A stretch of DNA of 64,000 bases, taken from assembly GCA_009846005.1 (NCBI GenBank), contig VXYL01000057.1:24381-88380 (forward strand), written 5' to 3'. The position numbers and the translations under genes are program-made. Below, piece after piece: positions 53,890 to 62,343 of this stretch. Below the pieces are notes generated by a model. It was not told where the DNA came from and did not search any database. It saw only the letters and a program-made list of their open reading frames with translations. Origin of the DNA: Gammaproteobacteria bacterium (lineage in GTDB: Bacteria > Pseudomonadota > Gammaproteobacteria > Pseudomonadales > Azotimanducaceae). Positions within the stretch are counted from its first letter, which is position 1; the number at the start of each line of letters is the position of its first letter.

Positions 53890-53914
53890 GTAGGGGACGG
53901 GTTTGTCCCGTCCC
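53890..53914 (+). repeat. REP-like palindrome (GTAG head)
   Basis: GTAGGGGACGGG-tttgt-CCCGTCCC, one base off the consensus. Third copy of the cluster in the 191-bp gap between convergent mnmH and nitroreductase genes. Confidence 0.75.
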
Positions 53915-53997
53915 GCTCTGACGGCGACACGAAGGGATCCGGCCAGCCACGCGGGGAGCCGGGCGACGGCGCACCCCAACGGACGCGTTGCGTCGTC

Positions 53998-54663
53998 CTA
54001 CACGAAGGTCGCCAATTCCTCCAGCGGGTATTTGCCGATGTCCGGCACCTCGGCATCGCGGCTTGGATAGCCGGCGACTAGGAGCAGGAATGCCCGCTCG
54101 TGCGACGGACGGCCGAGCAGATCGTTGAGGAACCGCATCGGGCTCGGCGTGTGGGTGAGCGTCGCGACCCCCGCATTGTGCAGGGCAGCGATCAGCATCC
54201 CGGTGGCGATGCCCACGGACTCCGCGGTGTAGTAGTTCTTCAGCCGGTTGCCGTCGGCATCGAAGTTGAATCGACGCAGGAAGATCGCGATCAATGCCGG
54301 GGCCGTCGTCAGAAAAGGCTTGTCGGCGTCGGTACCGAGCGGTTCCAGCGCCTCGATCCACTCCTTGGACGCGCGTCGAGAATAGAACTCGCGCTCCTCT
54401 TTCTCCGCCGCCTCGCGGATCGCCGCCTTCTTCGCCGGATCACGGACCACGACGAAGTGCCACGGTTGGCGGTTGGCACCACTTGGCGCGCTACCGCCCG
54501 TGACGAGCGCGTGTTCGATGACACCGTCCGGAATCGGTCGCGAATCGAAGTGGCGCACGGTCCGGCGTTGGCGCATGAGTTCGCTGAACGACGCCGCCCG
54601 CTCCTGCATCTCCGGCGCGGGCCGTTCCCTGAAGTCCAAGGGAACGAAGCGGGCCGCGGTCAC
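53998..54663 (-). CDS. Nitroreductase family protein
   Basis: A 221-residue flavin (FMN) enzyme of the nitroreductase fold, with GTG start overlapping the upstream enoyl-CoA hydratase stop. Family signatures are [21 protein letters not shown] at the N-terminus, [17 protein letters not shown] and [19 protein letters not shown]. It probably reduces nitro or quinone groups, or another flavin-dependent reduction linked to the co-transcribed hydratase. Confidence 0.9.
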   Translation of the reverse strand: MTAARFVPLDFRERPAPEMQERAASFSELMRQRRTVRHFDSRPIPDGVIEHALVTGGSAPSGANRQPWHFVVVRDPAKKAAIREAAEKEEREFYSRRASKEWIEALEPLGTDADKPFLTTAPALIAIFLRRFNFDADGNRLKNYYTAESVGIATGMLIAALHNAGVATLTHTPSPMRFLNDLLGRPSHERAFLLLVAGYPSRDAEVPDIGKYPLEELATFV

Positions 54664-55487
54664 GAGTTGCGGTCCTTGTTCAACCGGTAGTGCTCGAAGG
54701 CGCGCTCCACCATGGGCCGGCGGCGCCCCTCCGGAACGTTGAGCGCATAGCCCGGGTCGCGTTCGCCCTCCGCCGATGTCAAATGCATGAGATGCGCCGC
54801 CGTAATGTGAGCATGGAATCCCTGGGTGTCTTGCACCTGGTTCACGGCCATCTTGATCATGCGCAGTTGGAACGGGTCGTTGCGGGCAATGCGTTCCGCG
54901 TAGGTGACCACCTCCTCGCGCAGCCGTTGCTCCGGAAAGACCCGGTTGACGAGTCCCAAGGCCATCGCCTCCTCCGCATCGATGAAGCGCGACTCGAACA
55001 GTAGTTCCTTGGCGCGCCGTGGATGCATGTCCCAGGGCACCGAGAAGAACTGGAAGTTCGATCCCAAGAACATGGCATTGTCGGCGGCGTAGAGAATGTC
55101 CATCGCACTGGCCACGATCCATCCACCGTAGATGCAGTAGCCCTGGATTCCGGCGATCGTGGGTTTCGGTACGTTTCGCCAGCGCATGGTCTTGTCGACG
55201 AACAGTTCCCTCGACCGCTCGAAACGGCCGCGCAGACCCGCTTCGATGGGCCGTTCCCGGCGATCGGCCATCTCCTCCGGCGTGCCGAGATCGTGCCCCC
55301 CGGAAAAATGCTCACCCGCCCCGAACAACGCAACGACGTGAACGTCCCGGTCCTCCGCGGCATCGTGGAAGGCGTCATCGAGTTCCTCCAAGAGGCGCCG
55401 GCTCTGGGCGTTGCGGTAGCGCGGCCGGCTCGTGGTGATGCGCGCGACGTTGTTGACGACTTCGTAGGTGATGTCTCGGTAGGTCAT
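54660..55487 (-). CDS. Enoyl-CoA hydratase/isomerase family protein
   Basis: A 275-residue crotonase-fold protein (start [13 protein letters not shown]). The oxyanion hole segment is [14 protein letters not shown] and the second is [15 protein letters not shown], where the catalytic glutamates of classic hydratases are not conserved in an obvious way. Likely processes an acyl-CoA; exact reaction unknown. It is in an operon with the nitroreductase. The upstream gene on the same strand is an alpha/beta hydrolase 31 bp away. Confidence 0.88.
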   Translation of the reverse strand: MTYRDITYEVVNNVARITTSRPRYRNAQSRRLLEELDDAFHDAAEDRDVHVVALFGAGEHFSGGHDLGTPEEMADRRERPIEAGLRGRFERSRELFVDKTMRWRNVPKPTIAGIQGYCIYGGWIVASAMDILYAADNAMFLGSNFQFFSVPWDMHPRRAKELLFESRFIDAEEAMALGLVNRVFPEQRLREEVVTYAERIARNDPFQLRMIKMAVNQVQDTQGFHAHITAAHLMHLTSAEGERDPGYALNVPEGRRRPMVERAFEHYRLNKDRNS

Positions 55488-55518
55488 TTCGTTCGTTCCC
55501 GATTCGTGACGCACCGAA

Positions 55519-56391
55519 TCAGGCGAGCGGCACGTTTAAGAAATCCTCGATCACCGAGACGCACTCGTCCAACTGGTCGTGGTGCGTCCAGTGTCCTGCA
55601 TCGTCGATCTCCCGCAACGTCACGTTCCTGAAGTGGCGCAACGTGTTGTCATGGCCGATCCGATGCGGATAGCCCTGCCGGGAATTCACGATCAGGACCG
55701 GGCAGTCGACGCGTTCCCAGAGCGCCACCAGATCCGCGTTGGGGATGTCGTAGGGGCGTGGCGTGCGCGTGTAGTTGTCGAACTTCCACGTGAAGGTGCC
55801 ATCCTCGTTCTGGTTGCTGCCGTGGATCGTGAGATGGCGGGCCTGGTCCGGCGACAGGTGCGGATTAGTCTCCTGCATGCGGTGATAGGCGTCTTCCAAG
55901 CTGGGATAGCGCCGCGGTACCCGCGCCGCCAGGGAGTAGTTGGCATCGATCCACTGTCGCAGGCGATCACCCGGCGAGGCGTTGTCCGAAGGATAGAGCC
56001 CGACCCCCTCGATGATCACCAAGCGGTCGACGGACTCCGTGAAGGTGCCCGCGTACATCGAGGCGATAGTGCCGCCAAGGGAATGCGATACGACGGTAAC
56101 GGGCTCAAGACGCTGCTGGCGAACCAGTTGGGCAATGTCCTGAACATATTCCAGGTACGAATAGGGACTGCCGAGGGACCACTCGGAGTCGCCGTGGCCG
56201 CGAAGATCCGGGGCTACGACATGGAATCGGTCACGCAAGGGCTGCGCCAGCCAATCCCAGGAGTGGCAGTGGTCGTGGACGCCGTGAATCAAGAGCATGT
56301 CGGGGGCTTCGTCATTCCCCCAATCCAGGTAGTGCAAGCGCAAGCGCTGGGAGAAATAGCTATGGGAAGTCGGGTTCTCGCGGTCGGCCAT
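55519..56391 (-). CDS. Alpha/beta hydrolase
   Basis: A 290-residue alpha/beta-fold hydrolase: oxyanion HGVHDHCHSW, nucleophile SHSLGG (Ser104), acid in the VNSRQGYPH region and a C-terminal His in DDAGHWTHHDQ. The fold resembles serine esterases and dehalogenase-like enzymes. First gene of a probable operon with the enoyl-CoA hydratase and nitroreductase, suggesting a ring or ester degradation path; substrate unknown. Confidence 0.9.
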   Translation of the reverse strand: MADRENPTSHSYFSQRLRLHYLDWGNDEAPDMLLIHGVHDHCHSWDWLAQPLRDRFHVVAPDLRGHGDSEWSLGSPYSYLEYVQDIAQLVRQQRLEPVTVVSHSLGGTIASMYAGTFTESVDRLVIIEGVGLYPSDNASPGDRLRQWIDANYSLAARVPRRYPSLEDAYHRMQETNPHLSPDQARHLTIHGSNQNEDGTFTWKFDNYTRTPRPYDIPNADLVALWERVDCPVLIVNSRQGYPHRIGHDNTLRHFRNVTLREIDDAGHWTHHDQLDECVSVIEDFLNVPLA

Positions 56392-56476
56392 GGGGAGCGC
56401 TAACGGCTTTGAAGATGTGCGGAGACGATTCTAGCCCGTCGGACCCGCGAACGCGTGGGGCTCGATCACCATCGAG

Positions 56477-56519
56477 TGCCCAAAGACGGTGCACGACGCG
56501 TGCCCAAAAAAGTTGCACG
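56477..56519 (+). repeat. Two 19-bp direct repeats
   Basis: TGCCCAAAGACGGTGCACG at 56477 and TGCCCAAAAAAGTTGCACG at 56501, 24 bp apart start-to-start. They lie just upstream of the promoter/operator at 56519-56552 and may be transposon or operator remnants. Confidence 0.6.
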
Positions 56520-56552
56520 TTACCTATTGACACGGGTGTTACCTGAGGTAAC
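56519..56552 (+). promoter_or_regulatory. Promoter with GTTACC operator half-sites, no downstream gene
   Basis: TTGACA (56527-56532), 16-bp spacer, TAACAT (56549-56554). A perfect palindrome GTTACC-tga-GGTAAC (56538-56552) overlaps spacer and -10, and a third half-site GTTACC is at 56519. This is a repressor-regulated promoter layout. The ATG at 56562 is followed by AAC and a stop, so the gene it served seems lost. Confidence 0.55.
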
Positions 56553-56692
56553 ATACGGGCCATGAACTAGCTCCCGCGTTTTGAAAGCGCGGGACTTAGG
56601 CGCAAAGACCCCTCCTCCTAGTAGGCTGCGCCGAGGTCACATTCCCAAGACCTCGCCAGCCTACACTTTGTTTCGACCCGGGTACCCGCTCC
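56553..56692. other. Remnant region after the orphan promoter
   Basis: Contains a hairpin CTCCCGCG-ttttgaaa-GCGCGGGA (about 56570-56593) after a two-codon ORF (ATGAACTAG). No further coding or RNA gene is seen before the ferredoxin stop. Confidence 0.4.
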
Positions 56693-56980
56693 CTACAGAT
56701 CCAGCTCCAATTCGGCCGTCAACGACCCGGCACAGCAAATCATCACCGCGCCCTTGTCCCGCTCTTCGTCGCTCAAGACGAAGTCGCGGTGGTCCGGCCT
56801 GCCCGAGACGACTCGCTGCCAACACGCTCCGCAGATGCCGACGCCGCAGGAATACGGGACCTGCACGTCCTCTTGGAGTAGTTCAAAGAGGATCGACCCG
56901 CCGTTCGGGACGAACACCCGCTTTCCCGACCGGGCGAGCTTCACCGTGAAGCCATCCGTAGCCGCGGTTTCCTCCGCCAT
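56693..56980 (-). CDS. Stand-alone [2Fe-2S] ferredoxin
   Basis: A 95-residue plant-type ferredoxin: Cys45-x4-Cys50-x2-Cys53 (SCGVGICGAC) and Cys83 in ICCAG, spacing CX4CX2CX29C. Sequence and C-terminus resemble the ferredoxin domain of phthalate/vanillate-type oxygenase reductases, here as an independent protein. It is 4 bp downstream of the epimerase gene on minus and may supply electrons to an oxygenase encoded elsewhere, possibly the ferritin-like pair at 15.4-17.6 kb; that link is speculation. Confidence 0.92.
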   Translation of the reverse strand: MAEETAATDGFTVKLARSGKRVFVPNGGSILFELLQEDVQVPYSCGVGICGACWQRVVSGRPDHRDFVLSDEERDKGAVMICCAGSLTAELELDL

Positions 56981-56984
56981 GTTG

Positions 56985-58064
56985 TTACTTCAGTTTCGGC
57001 TCGACGAGGCCGAGTTGGATCATCGTCTCCCCGGTCGTGCGCAGGGTGTCCTCGATGGCGTGGGTTTCAAGGCCAAGTTCCTGGCGCGCCTTGTCGCAGT
57101 GCGCACGGGGCGCGTTGTAGGGCGCACCGTACTTCTCGACCATGGCCTCGTATTCGGGGGTCACGCCGCCGACATCGATGTCGGGGAAGAGTGCTTGCAG
57201 GTGTTCGTGGAGTTGCATGGCGGTGATCTCGCCGGCGTCGTCCGTCGCGCAGAGCATGTAGCGCGAACCGTTCTCGCACACGTCGGACTCAATCATGAGC
57301 GCCTGCGACTCGCCGCAGTCGCGCACATCGACGATGTTCCACAACGCCTGCCAGCCGCGCTGGCACGGGTGCCCCGCGAGCATCCGGCCCAGGAAGAACT
57401 GCCAGGAGCCGCGCAACTCGTGAACCGGGCTCAACAACGGGCCGAGAACGACGCACGGACACACCGAGATGGCGTCGAAGCGACCATCCTCGGCAGCGAG
57501 GCGGTTGACGAGATGTTCGCACTCGACCTTGGCCATGGAATACCCCACCTCGCCTTTCTGAACCAGGTTCTGGGTATTCCAGTTCTTGTCGTTCTCGCGG
57601 TTGTCGGACGCCCAGTCGGCTTCGGTGTACCGGTAGCCCGCCGGCGACGGGTGGCCGATGGCGGCGAAGGAACTGGTGTACACCAGCCGCTGGACCGTCC
57701 CGGCGTTCTTGACGGAGGCAACGATGTTGCGGACGCCGTTGATGGCGCCGTCGTACACCTGCTGCGGGTTGTTGGCGCCGCCGTAGCCCATCGGCGTGCC
57801 GACGTGGAGCACCGCGCTGCAGTCCGTAAACGGCGCGTCGTAGCTGCCTTCGTCGAGCAGGTTGGCCTCGTGCAAGCTCACGGAGCCGGGGTGCTCGTCG
57901 TTCAGGGCGAGAAGGAACCCGGTCTTGTCGGCGTTGGAAAGGTCCGTGACGCAGGCGCGAACGTCATAACCCCGTTTCAGAAGCGCAATGACGGTGTGGG
58001 CACCGATATAGCCTGAGGCGCCGGTCACCGCGACCGGGCCGTCGGTTGACGTGACGGATGGCAT
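56985..58064 (-). CDS. NAD-dependent epimerase/dehydratase family protein (extended SDR)
   Basis: A 359-residue extended SDR (start MPSVTSTDGPVAVTG behind GGGGAGA). NAD motif TGASGYIGAH, then VYTSSFAAIGHP and the catalytic YSMAK. It is paralogous to the protein at 43778 but lacks that one's long C-terminal tail. It is next to the ferredoxin, so a redox step on a ketone or dihydroflavonol-like compound is plausible; substrate unknown. Confidence 0.88.
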   Translation of the reverse strand: MPSVTSTDGPVAVTGASGYIGAHTVIALLKRGYDVRACVTDLSNADKTGFLLALNDEHPGSVSLHEANLLDEGSYDAPFTDCSAVLHVGTPMGYGGANNPQQVYDGAINGVRNIVASVKNAGTVQRLVYTSSFAAIGHPSPAGYRYTEADWASDNRENDKNWNTQNLVQKGEVGYSMAKVECEHLVNRLAAEDGRFDAISVCPCVVLGPLLSPVHELRGSWQFFLGRMLAGHPCQRGWQALWNIVDVRDCGESQALMIESDVCENGSRYMLCATDDAGEITAMQLHEHLQALFPDIDVGGVTPEYEAMVEKYGAPYNAPRAHCDKARQELGLETHAIEDTLRTTGETMIQLGLVEPKLK

Positions 58065-58165
58065 CGGTCGATCTCCCCTCGATTCGAACAAACGCACAAG
58101 TGTGCCACACTGCGCCACGACGGCGCGCCCTGACGGGCGCCTTAGGATTCAGCGCGGGAGGTGCC

Positions 58166-58963
58166 GTGATCGCCGCCATCCAGTACGACAATCTCAAGGT
58201 CACGAAGGACGGCCACGTCGCGGTCGTGACCTTCAACCGCCCCCACAAGGCCAACGCCCTCGACCACGCCCACCTGGTCGATATCGAAGCCGCGGCGCTG
58301 TCGTTCCGCGACGATGCCGTCACAAGGGTGGTGATCTTCACGGGCGAGGGTAAGCACTTCTCGTCCGGCGCCGACCTCGATGGGGGCGGCCCAGTGGCTG
58401 ACGGTCTGCTGGAACGCCGGCGTCTCGCCCGCATCGGCGAGCGGGCGACGCTGGCCGTCTACGACATGGACCAGATCACCATCGCCGCCTGGAACGGGGC
58501 CGCCATGGGCGGTGGAGCGGTACTTGCCACCGCGATGGATCTGCGCATCGGCGCGGACGACTGCTTCATGCAATACCCCGAGATCGACATCGGCGTGAAC
58601 CTGATGTGGAAGGGCCTGCCGCTCATCACGCACATAGCCGGGCCGTCCCGGGCCAAGCGCCTGGTCATCGGCGGCGAGCGCATCCACGCCCAGGAGCTAC
58701 TGGATTGGGGTGTTCTCGATACGCTGGTGGCGCGCGCTGACCTCATGGTGACCGCCCGGGAGTGGGCGAGTCGCTACGTCGGGAAGTCGCCGATAGCGGC
58801 GCAGATGATCAAACGCAGCGTCAACGCCCTGGTATCCGCGCTAGACGTCGCCGTGATGCACATGGACGTGGACCAGAACCTGTTGTCGGCGCTGACCGAC
58901 GACCGACGCGCCGCGATCGAAGCCTACAGGGCGGGCAAGGAACCGGAGTTCAAGGGCGACTAG
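58166..58963 (+). CDS. Enoyl-CoA hydratase/isomerase family protein
   Basis: A 265-residue crotonase-fold enzyme with GTG start after GGGAGGTGCC. Oxyanion segments KHFSSGADLDGGG and AWNGAAMGGGAVLATAMDL are clear. The acidic residue in MQYPEIDIGVN is the usual second catalytic position. It likely hydrates or isomerises an unsaturated acyl-CoA. Divergent from the epimerase gene. Confidence 0.9.
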   Translation: MIAAIQYDNLKVTKDGHVAVVTFNRPHKANALDHAHLVDIEAAALSFRDDAVTRVVIFTGEGKHFSSGADLDGGGPVADGLLERRRLARIGERATLAVYDMDQITIAAWNGAAMGGGAVLATAMDLRIGADDCFMQYPEIDIGVNLMWKGLPLITHIAGPSRAKRLVIGGERIHAQELLDWGVLDTLVARADLMVTAREWASRYVGKSPIAAQMIKRSVNALVSALDVAVMHMDVDQNLLSALTDDRRAAIEAYRAGKEPEFKGD

Positions 58964-58998
58964 CGCCGACGCGGTCGGGACGGCACCGGGGCGCACGA

Positions 58999-59799
58999 CT
59001 ACTCGCGCCATCGCCTGTGCGACCAAAGCCAATCCGCCGGCGCCCGATTGACGTCCGCCTGGAGTTTCGAGACGTAGCGTTCGACGATCGAGCCTCGGTC
59101 ATGGGGCGGATCTGCGATCTTCTCGATGCGGCAGTGATAGCGACCGGGATCCAGTCGCTGGCAGGACAGGTAGTAAACCGGCCACTTGAGTGCCTTGGCT
59201 AGGCGATCTGGGCCTGCGAAGAAGGCGGTCTTGCGACCGCAGAAGTCAACCGTTTGGCAATCGCGTCCCCCGGGGCGCTGGTCTGCTACCAGCGTCCACA
59301 CGGGTCGTTCGTGTCGGCGCTTTAGGAACTCGCGACGCATGTCCTTAACCGGAACCAGCGTCAGTCCGAACCTTGCGGCGATGGCCAGCAGGTGTTCGCG
59401 TACCGCAGGCGTGTGCGGTGGCTTGTAGACGATGGCCACGGGTGCTTCGAGCCGTTCGGCTAGGGCAGTGATTGCCCAGATCAGGTTGCCGTGATGGGCC
59501 ATGAGCAACAACGCATTGCCTTCATCCAGCGCTTCAGCCCCCTCGAACGTCACGCGTTCGCCGAGTTCCGCCACGTCAATCTCCAGCGATCGCACGACCT
59601 CGACCCACGCCTGGCAGAACCCGCTGTAGAACTCCCGCACCAGTTTCGCCGTATCGTCGTCCGGGAACGCTTGGCGCAAGTTGTCCTCAACCACCTTTCG
59701 CCGGTAGGTGGCACGCATCAACGGTTCGACGAGACGAACGCCGCCATGCAACCGAGCTAGCGGCCAACGGCTGGTGGTCTTTAGGATCGAATCGAGCAT
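58999..59799 (-). CDS. Lysophospholipid/lipid A acyltransferase-like protein
   Basis: A 266-residue LpxL/HtrB-like acyltransferase (start MLDSILKTTSRWPL). The fold segments FYSGFCQAWVEVVRS and VAIVYKPPHTPAVREHLL, VWTLVADQRPGGRDC and FFAGPDRLAKALKWPVYYL are typical. The usual HX4(D/E) catalytic pair is AHHGNLIWA here: the histidines are present but the acidic residue is replaced by Ile. Activity may rely on another residue or be lost. Convergent with the enoyl-CoA hydratase gene. Confidence 0.8.
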   Translation of the reverse strand: MLDSILKTTSRWPLARLHGGVRLVEPLMRATYRRKVVEDNLRQAFPDDDTAKLVREFYSGFCQAWVEVVRSLEIDVAELGERVTFEGAEALDEGNALLLMAHHGNLIWAITALAERLEAPVAIVYKPPHTPAVREHLLAIAARFGLTLVPVKDMRREFLKRRHERPVWTLVADQRPGGRDCQTVDFCGRKTAFFAGPDRLAKALKWPVYYLSCQRLDPGRYHCRIEKIADPPHDRGSIVERYVSKLQADVNRAPADWLWSHRRWRE

Positions 59800-59925
59800 C
59801 AACGTCCAATTCGGTACGATCCGGCGTCACGGGCTACCATAGTCGGACACGCCGACGACGCAAGTACCCGTTTCGGTTGCCAAACAAGCGACCGCAAGTA
59901 CGTTGCACGCACTTGGAGAAATTGC

Positions 59926-60915
59926 ATGCCTGAATTCCGTTTCGGAACGCTCGGGGCGGCGAACATCACGCCCCAGGCATTGCTCGCCCCCGCGAGCCGC
60001 AACGACGACGTGTCCGTGGTCGCCATCGCCGCACGCGACCGTTCCCGGGCACAGGCGATGGCGGATCGCGGCCACATCGACCACGTCGTCGACGACTACC
60101 AGGCGGTGATCGACCATCCCGATGTCAACGTGATCTACAACCCGTTGCCGATCAGCCATCACCGCGAATGGACGTTGAAGGCACTGGCCGCGGGCAAGCC
60201 CGTACTGTGCGAAAAGTCGTTCTCGATGAACGAGGCCGAAGCAGTCGAGATGGCCGAGGCCGCGGACCGGGCCGACCTGCTGTTGATCGAAGCGTTCCAC
60301 TACCGGTACCACCCGGTGTTCCTACGTACCTTGGAGATCTACCAATCCGGCGCCATCGGCGACCTAGTCCGGGTCTCCGGCTTGTTCCACGTCGGCGGCG
60401 AACGCGGCGTCCCGGCGTCCAACATCCGCATGATCTACGAGACGGGCGGCGGCGCCACCATGGACATGGGCTGCTATCCCATGTCCTGGGTCCGTCACCT
60501 GACGGGCGAAGAACCCGAGGTCGTCTCCGCCGAGGCCGTGGAAGGACCGCCCGACGTGGACTTGAGTTTGGTGACCGAGCTCAAGTTTCCAAGCGGGGCA
60601 ACCGGCAGCACATCGGGATCCATGAAGGGCGAGCCCTACCGGGCCGAGCTTCTCGTCGAGGGGACGAAGGGCACGCTCATGGTCGACAACCCGCTGGTCC
60701 CCCACATGGGGCACGAAGTCAGGCTGACGGTCGATGGCGAGACAACGACCGAGACGCTGACCAAGCGCACCACCTACGACTACCAACTCGACGCCTTCGT
60801 GCGCTCGCTCCGAACCGGCGAGCAGTTGCCAACCGACGCCCACGATGCCATCAAGCAGATGCACTTCATCGACAACGCCTATCGCGCGGCGGGGATGAAG
60901 GTCCGGGGAACTTGA
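59926..60915 (+). CDS. Gfo/Idh/MocA family oxidoreductase
   Basis: A 329-residue NAD(P)-dependent dehydrogenase. The Rossmann N-terminus reads [14 protein letters not shown], then [28 protein letters not shown], with the family EKS/P motif. The C-terminal domain has [12 protein letters not shown] and [12 protein letters not shown]. It probably acts on a sugar or cyclitol; substrate unknown. A REP-like element and dapD follow. Confidence 0.9.
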   Translation: MPEFRFGTLGAANITPQALLAPASRNDDVSVVAIAARDRSRAQAMADRGHIDHVVDDYQAVIDHPDVNVIYNPLPISHHREWTLKALAAGKPVLCEKSFSMNEAEAVEMAEAADRADLLLIEAFHYRYHPVFLRTLEIYQSGAIGDLVRVSGLFHVGGERGVPASNIRMIYETGGGATMDMGCYPMSWVRHLTGEEPEVVSAEAVEGPPDVDLSLVTELKFPSGATGSTSGSMKGEPYRAELLVEGTKGTLMVDNPLVPHMGHEVRLTVDGETTTETLTKRTTYDYQLDAFVRSLRTGEQLPTDAHDAIKQMHFIDNAYRAAGMKVRGT

Positions 60916-60935
60916 GGCGACCGCCGCGCGGCATC

Positions 60936-60960
60936 GTAGGGGACGGGCTTGTCCCGTCCC
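60936..60960 (+). repeat. REP-like palindrome (GTAG head)
   Basis: Exact window consensus GTAGGGGACGGG-cttgt-CCCGTCCC, in the gap between the Gfo/Idh gene and dapD, 28 bp before the dapD start. Confidence 0.78.
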
Positions 60961-60988
60961 GCTGATCCATGCGACCACGGGAATGCAA

Positions 60989-61825
60989 ATGAGCGACATC
61001 GAGAACACCATCAACGCGGCCTGGGAGCGTCGCGACGAAATCGGTTTCGACACCGAGGGTCCCGTCCGCGACGCCGTCGCGACAGCCTTAGACGCCCTCG
61101 ACTCGGGCAGTGCCCGGGTCGCGGAGAAGGTCGGCGACGAGTGGGTCGTCAATCAGTGGCTGAAAAAAGCCGTGCTGCTCAGTTTCCTGTTGAACGACAT
61201 GGAACCCATCAGCTGCGGTCCCGGCGGCGCACCGTGGTGGGACAAGGTGCCGTCGAAATTCGCCGGTTGGGACGAGGCGCGCTTCCGGGCCGCCGGTTTC
61301 CGCGCCGTACCCTCCGCCATCGTGCGACATTCGGCCTACATCGCCCCGTCGGTAGTACTGATGCCGAGTTTCGTGAATCTCGGCGCCTACGTGGACAGCG
61401 GCACCATGATCGACACCTGGGCGACCGTCGGCTCCTGCGCCCAGATCGGCAAGGACTGCCACATCTCCGGCGGCGCGGGCATCGGCGGCGTCCTCGAACC
61501 GTTGCAGGCGGAACCCGTGATCATCGAAGACAACTGCTTCGTGGGCGCTCGATCCGAGGTCGTCGAAGGCGTCGTCGTCGAAGAAGGCGCGGTGCTCGGC
61601 ATGGGCGTCTTCATCGGCGCCTCCACCAAGATCGTCGATCGCGAATCCGGCGAGATCACGACCGGTCGCGTACCAGCATATTCCGTGGTCGTCGCCGGAT
61701 CATTGCCCAGCCCCGCCTTCGACTCGGGACGGCCGAGACCGAACATCTACTGCGCCGTGATCATCAAGCGCGTGGACGAACGCACCCGGTCCAAGACGTC
61801 GATCAACGAACTGCTGCGGGACTGA
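60989..61825 (+). CDS. dapD: 2,3,4,5-tetrahydropyridine-2,6-dicarboxylate N-succinyltransferase
   Basis: A 278-residue DapD of the lysine/diaminopimelate pathway (succinylase branch). The start [19 protein letters not shown] aligns with the family N-terminus and follows a GGGA site; an ATG two codons upstream is possible. [18 protein letters not shown] binds substrate, and the left-handed beta-helix hexapeptide repeats ([33 protein letters not shown]) follow. It acylates tetrahydrodipicolinate with succinyl-CoA. All key motifs are present. Confidence 0.95.
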   Translation: MSDIENTINAAWERRDEIGFDTEGPVRDAVATALDALDSGSARVAEKVGDEWVVNQWLKKAVLLSFLLNDMEPISCGPGGAPWWDKVPSKFAGWDEARFRAAGFRAVPSAIVRHSAYIAPSVVLMPSFVNLGAYVDSGTMIDTWATVGSCAQIGKDCHISGGAGIGGVLEPLQAEPVIIEDNCFVGARSEVVEGVVVEEGAVLGMGVFIGASTKIVDRESGEITTGRVPAYSVVVAGSLPSPAFDSGRPRPNIYCAVIIKRVDERTRSKTSINELLRD

Positions 61826-61869
61826 CAACAACGAATCGTGGAACGCCGAGGTGATTTCGCGAAAACCTG

Positions 61870-61897
61870 TTGACACCTGCCGGTTCGAATCTATAAT
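61870..61897 (+). promoter_or_regulatory. Near-consensus sigma-70 promoter
   Basis: TTGACA (61870-61875), 16-bp spacer, TATAAT (61892-61897); both boxes exact. Such strength is typical of stable RNA genes. Transcription should start near 61904, at the candidate RNA below. Confidence 0.8.
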
Positions 61898-61941
61898 CCC
61901 GCGCCCTTGACGAATCACCGACCTTCTTGCGGGCGGAATAC

Positions 61942-62064
61942 ATGACTTCCAGACAAGCAGGACATTGCATAGAGCGCCTACCGGCGCAGCCACCGGCTGC
62001 GCCGCCGCAGTTCGCGGACTGTGGCAACCGCCTCGTGGGTAGCGAGGGAGCGAACTTGCGCTGA
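61942..62064 (+). CDS. Possible 40-residue leader peptide
   Basis: ATG-initiated frame MTSRQAGHCIERLPAQPP... ending with GSEGANLR. It has only a weak GGGCGGA upstream and no known homology. It is of interest because it covers helix segment A and ends 15 nt before segment B of the candidate attenuator. It may be untranslated. Confidence 0.25.
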   Translation: MTSRQAGHCIERLPAQPPAAPPQFADCGNRLVGSEGANLR

Positions 62065-62125
62065 CTTTCCGGACATGTCCTGGAAGGCGGCGCGGACTAA
62101 CCAGCCTTCCAGGGAACACAACAAG

Positions 62126-62156
62126 GCCCTGGTCGGTTAACGAACAGGGCTTTTTT
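62126..62156 (+). terminator. Rho-independent terminator
   Basis: GCCCTG (62126-62131), 13-nt loop, CAGGGC (62145-62150), then six T. A clear intrinsic terminator for the upstream RNA; its left arm overlaps segment D of the alternative helix. Confidence 0.82.
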
Positions 62157-62343
62157 GTTGTACGGAGAAAAAACTTGAATCGAGCCGCGACGAGCATTCG
62201 TCGCGGCGGCGGCGGGAAATCCCGTCCAACGAGGGTTGGGCGGCGTGCGGCGTTCCATGGTTCGGGATCGAAGTCCCGTCCGGCGCACTCACGCTACCCA
62301 TCGCACGGTGTGTACCGAGCGTTTTTGCTACGCACCCAACCAC
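62157..62343. other. Intergenic, nothing clear
   Basis: 187 bp between the terminator and the tRNA-like sequence. Short open frames are present on both strands with no ribosome binding sites or homology I recognise. Confidence 0.4.

Larger units (their letters stand above)
61904..62156 (+). ncRNA. Candidate structured RNA / attenuator
   Basis: About 250 nt between the exact promoter and a Rho-independent terminator, unlike any RNA family I can name. It has a perfect 9-bp hairpin GGCGCAGCC-acc-GGCTGCGCC (61983-62003). Four segments can pair in exclusive ways: A CTTCCAG (61946), B CCTGGAAGG (62079), C CCTTCCAGGG (62105), D CCCTGG (62127). A:B frees C to pair with D and block the terminator; B:C leaves D for the terminator. 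A 40-codon frame (61942-62064) runs through A and stops just before B, as in translational attenuation. Downstream lie a tRNA-like sequence and the slipin gene. Not 6S, tmRNA or SRP by motif. Confidence 0.55.

Noticed and set aside
61904..62156. 6S, SRP, tmRNA or RNase P RNA
   Set aside because: The conserved motifs of these RNAs (SRP GGAA/AGCAG core, RNase P GAGGAAAGUC, tmRNA ends) are not present.
61904..62156. CsrB/RsmZ-like sponge with repeated GGA
   Set aside because: About eight GGA triplets in 250 nt is only slightly above chance in this GC content and few are in hairpin loops.
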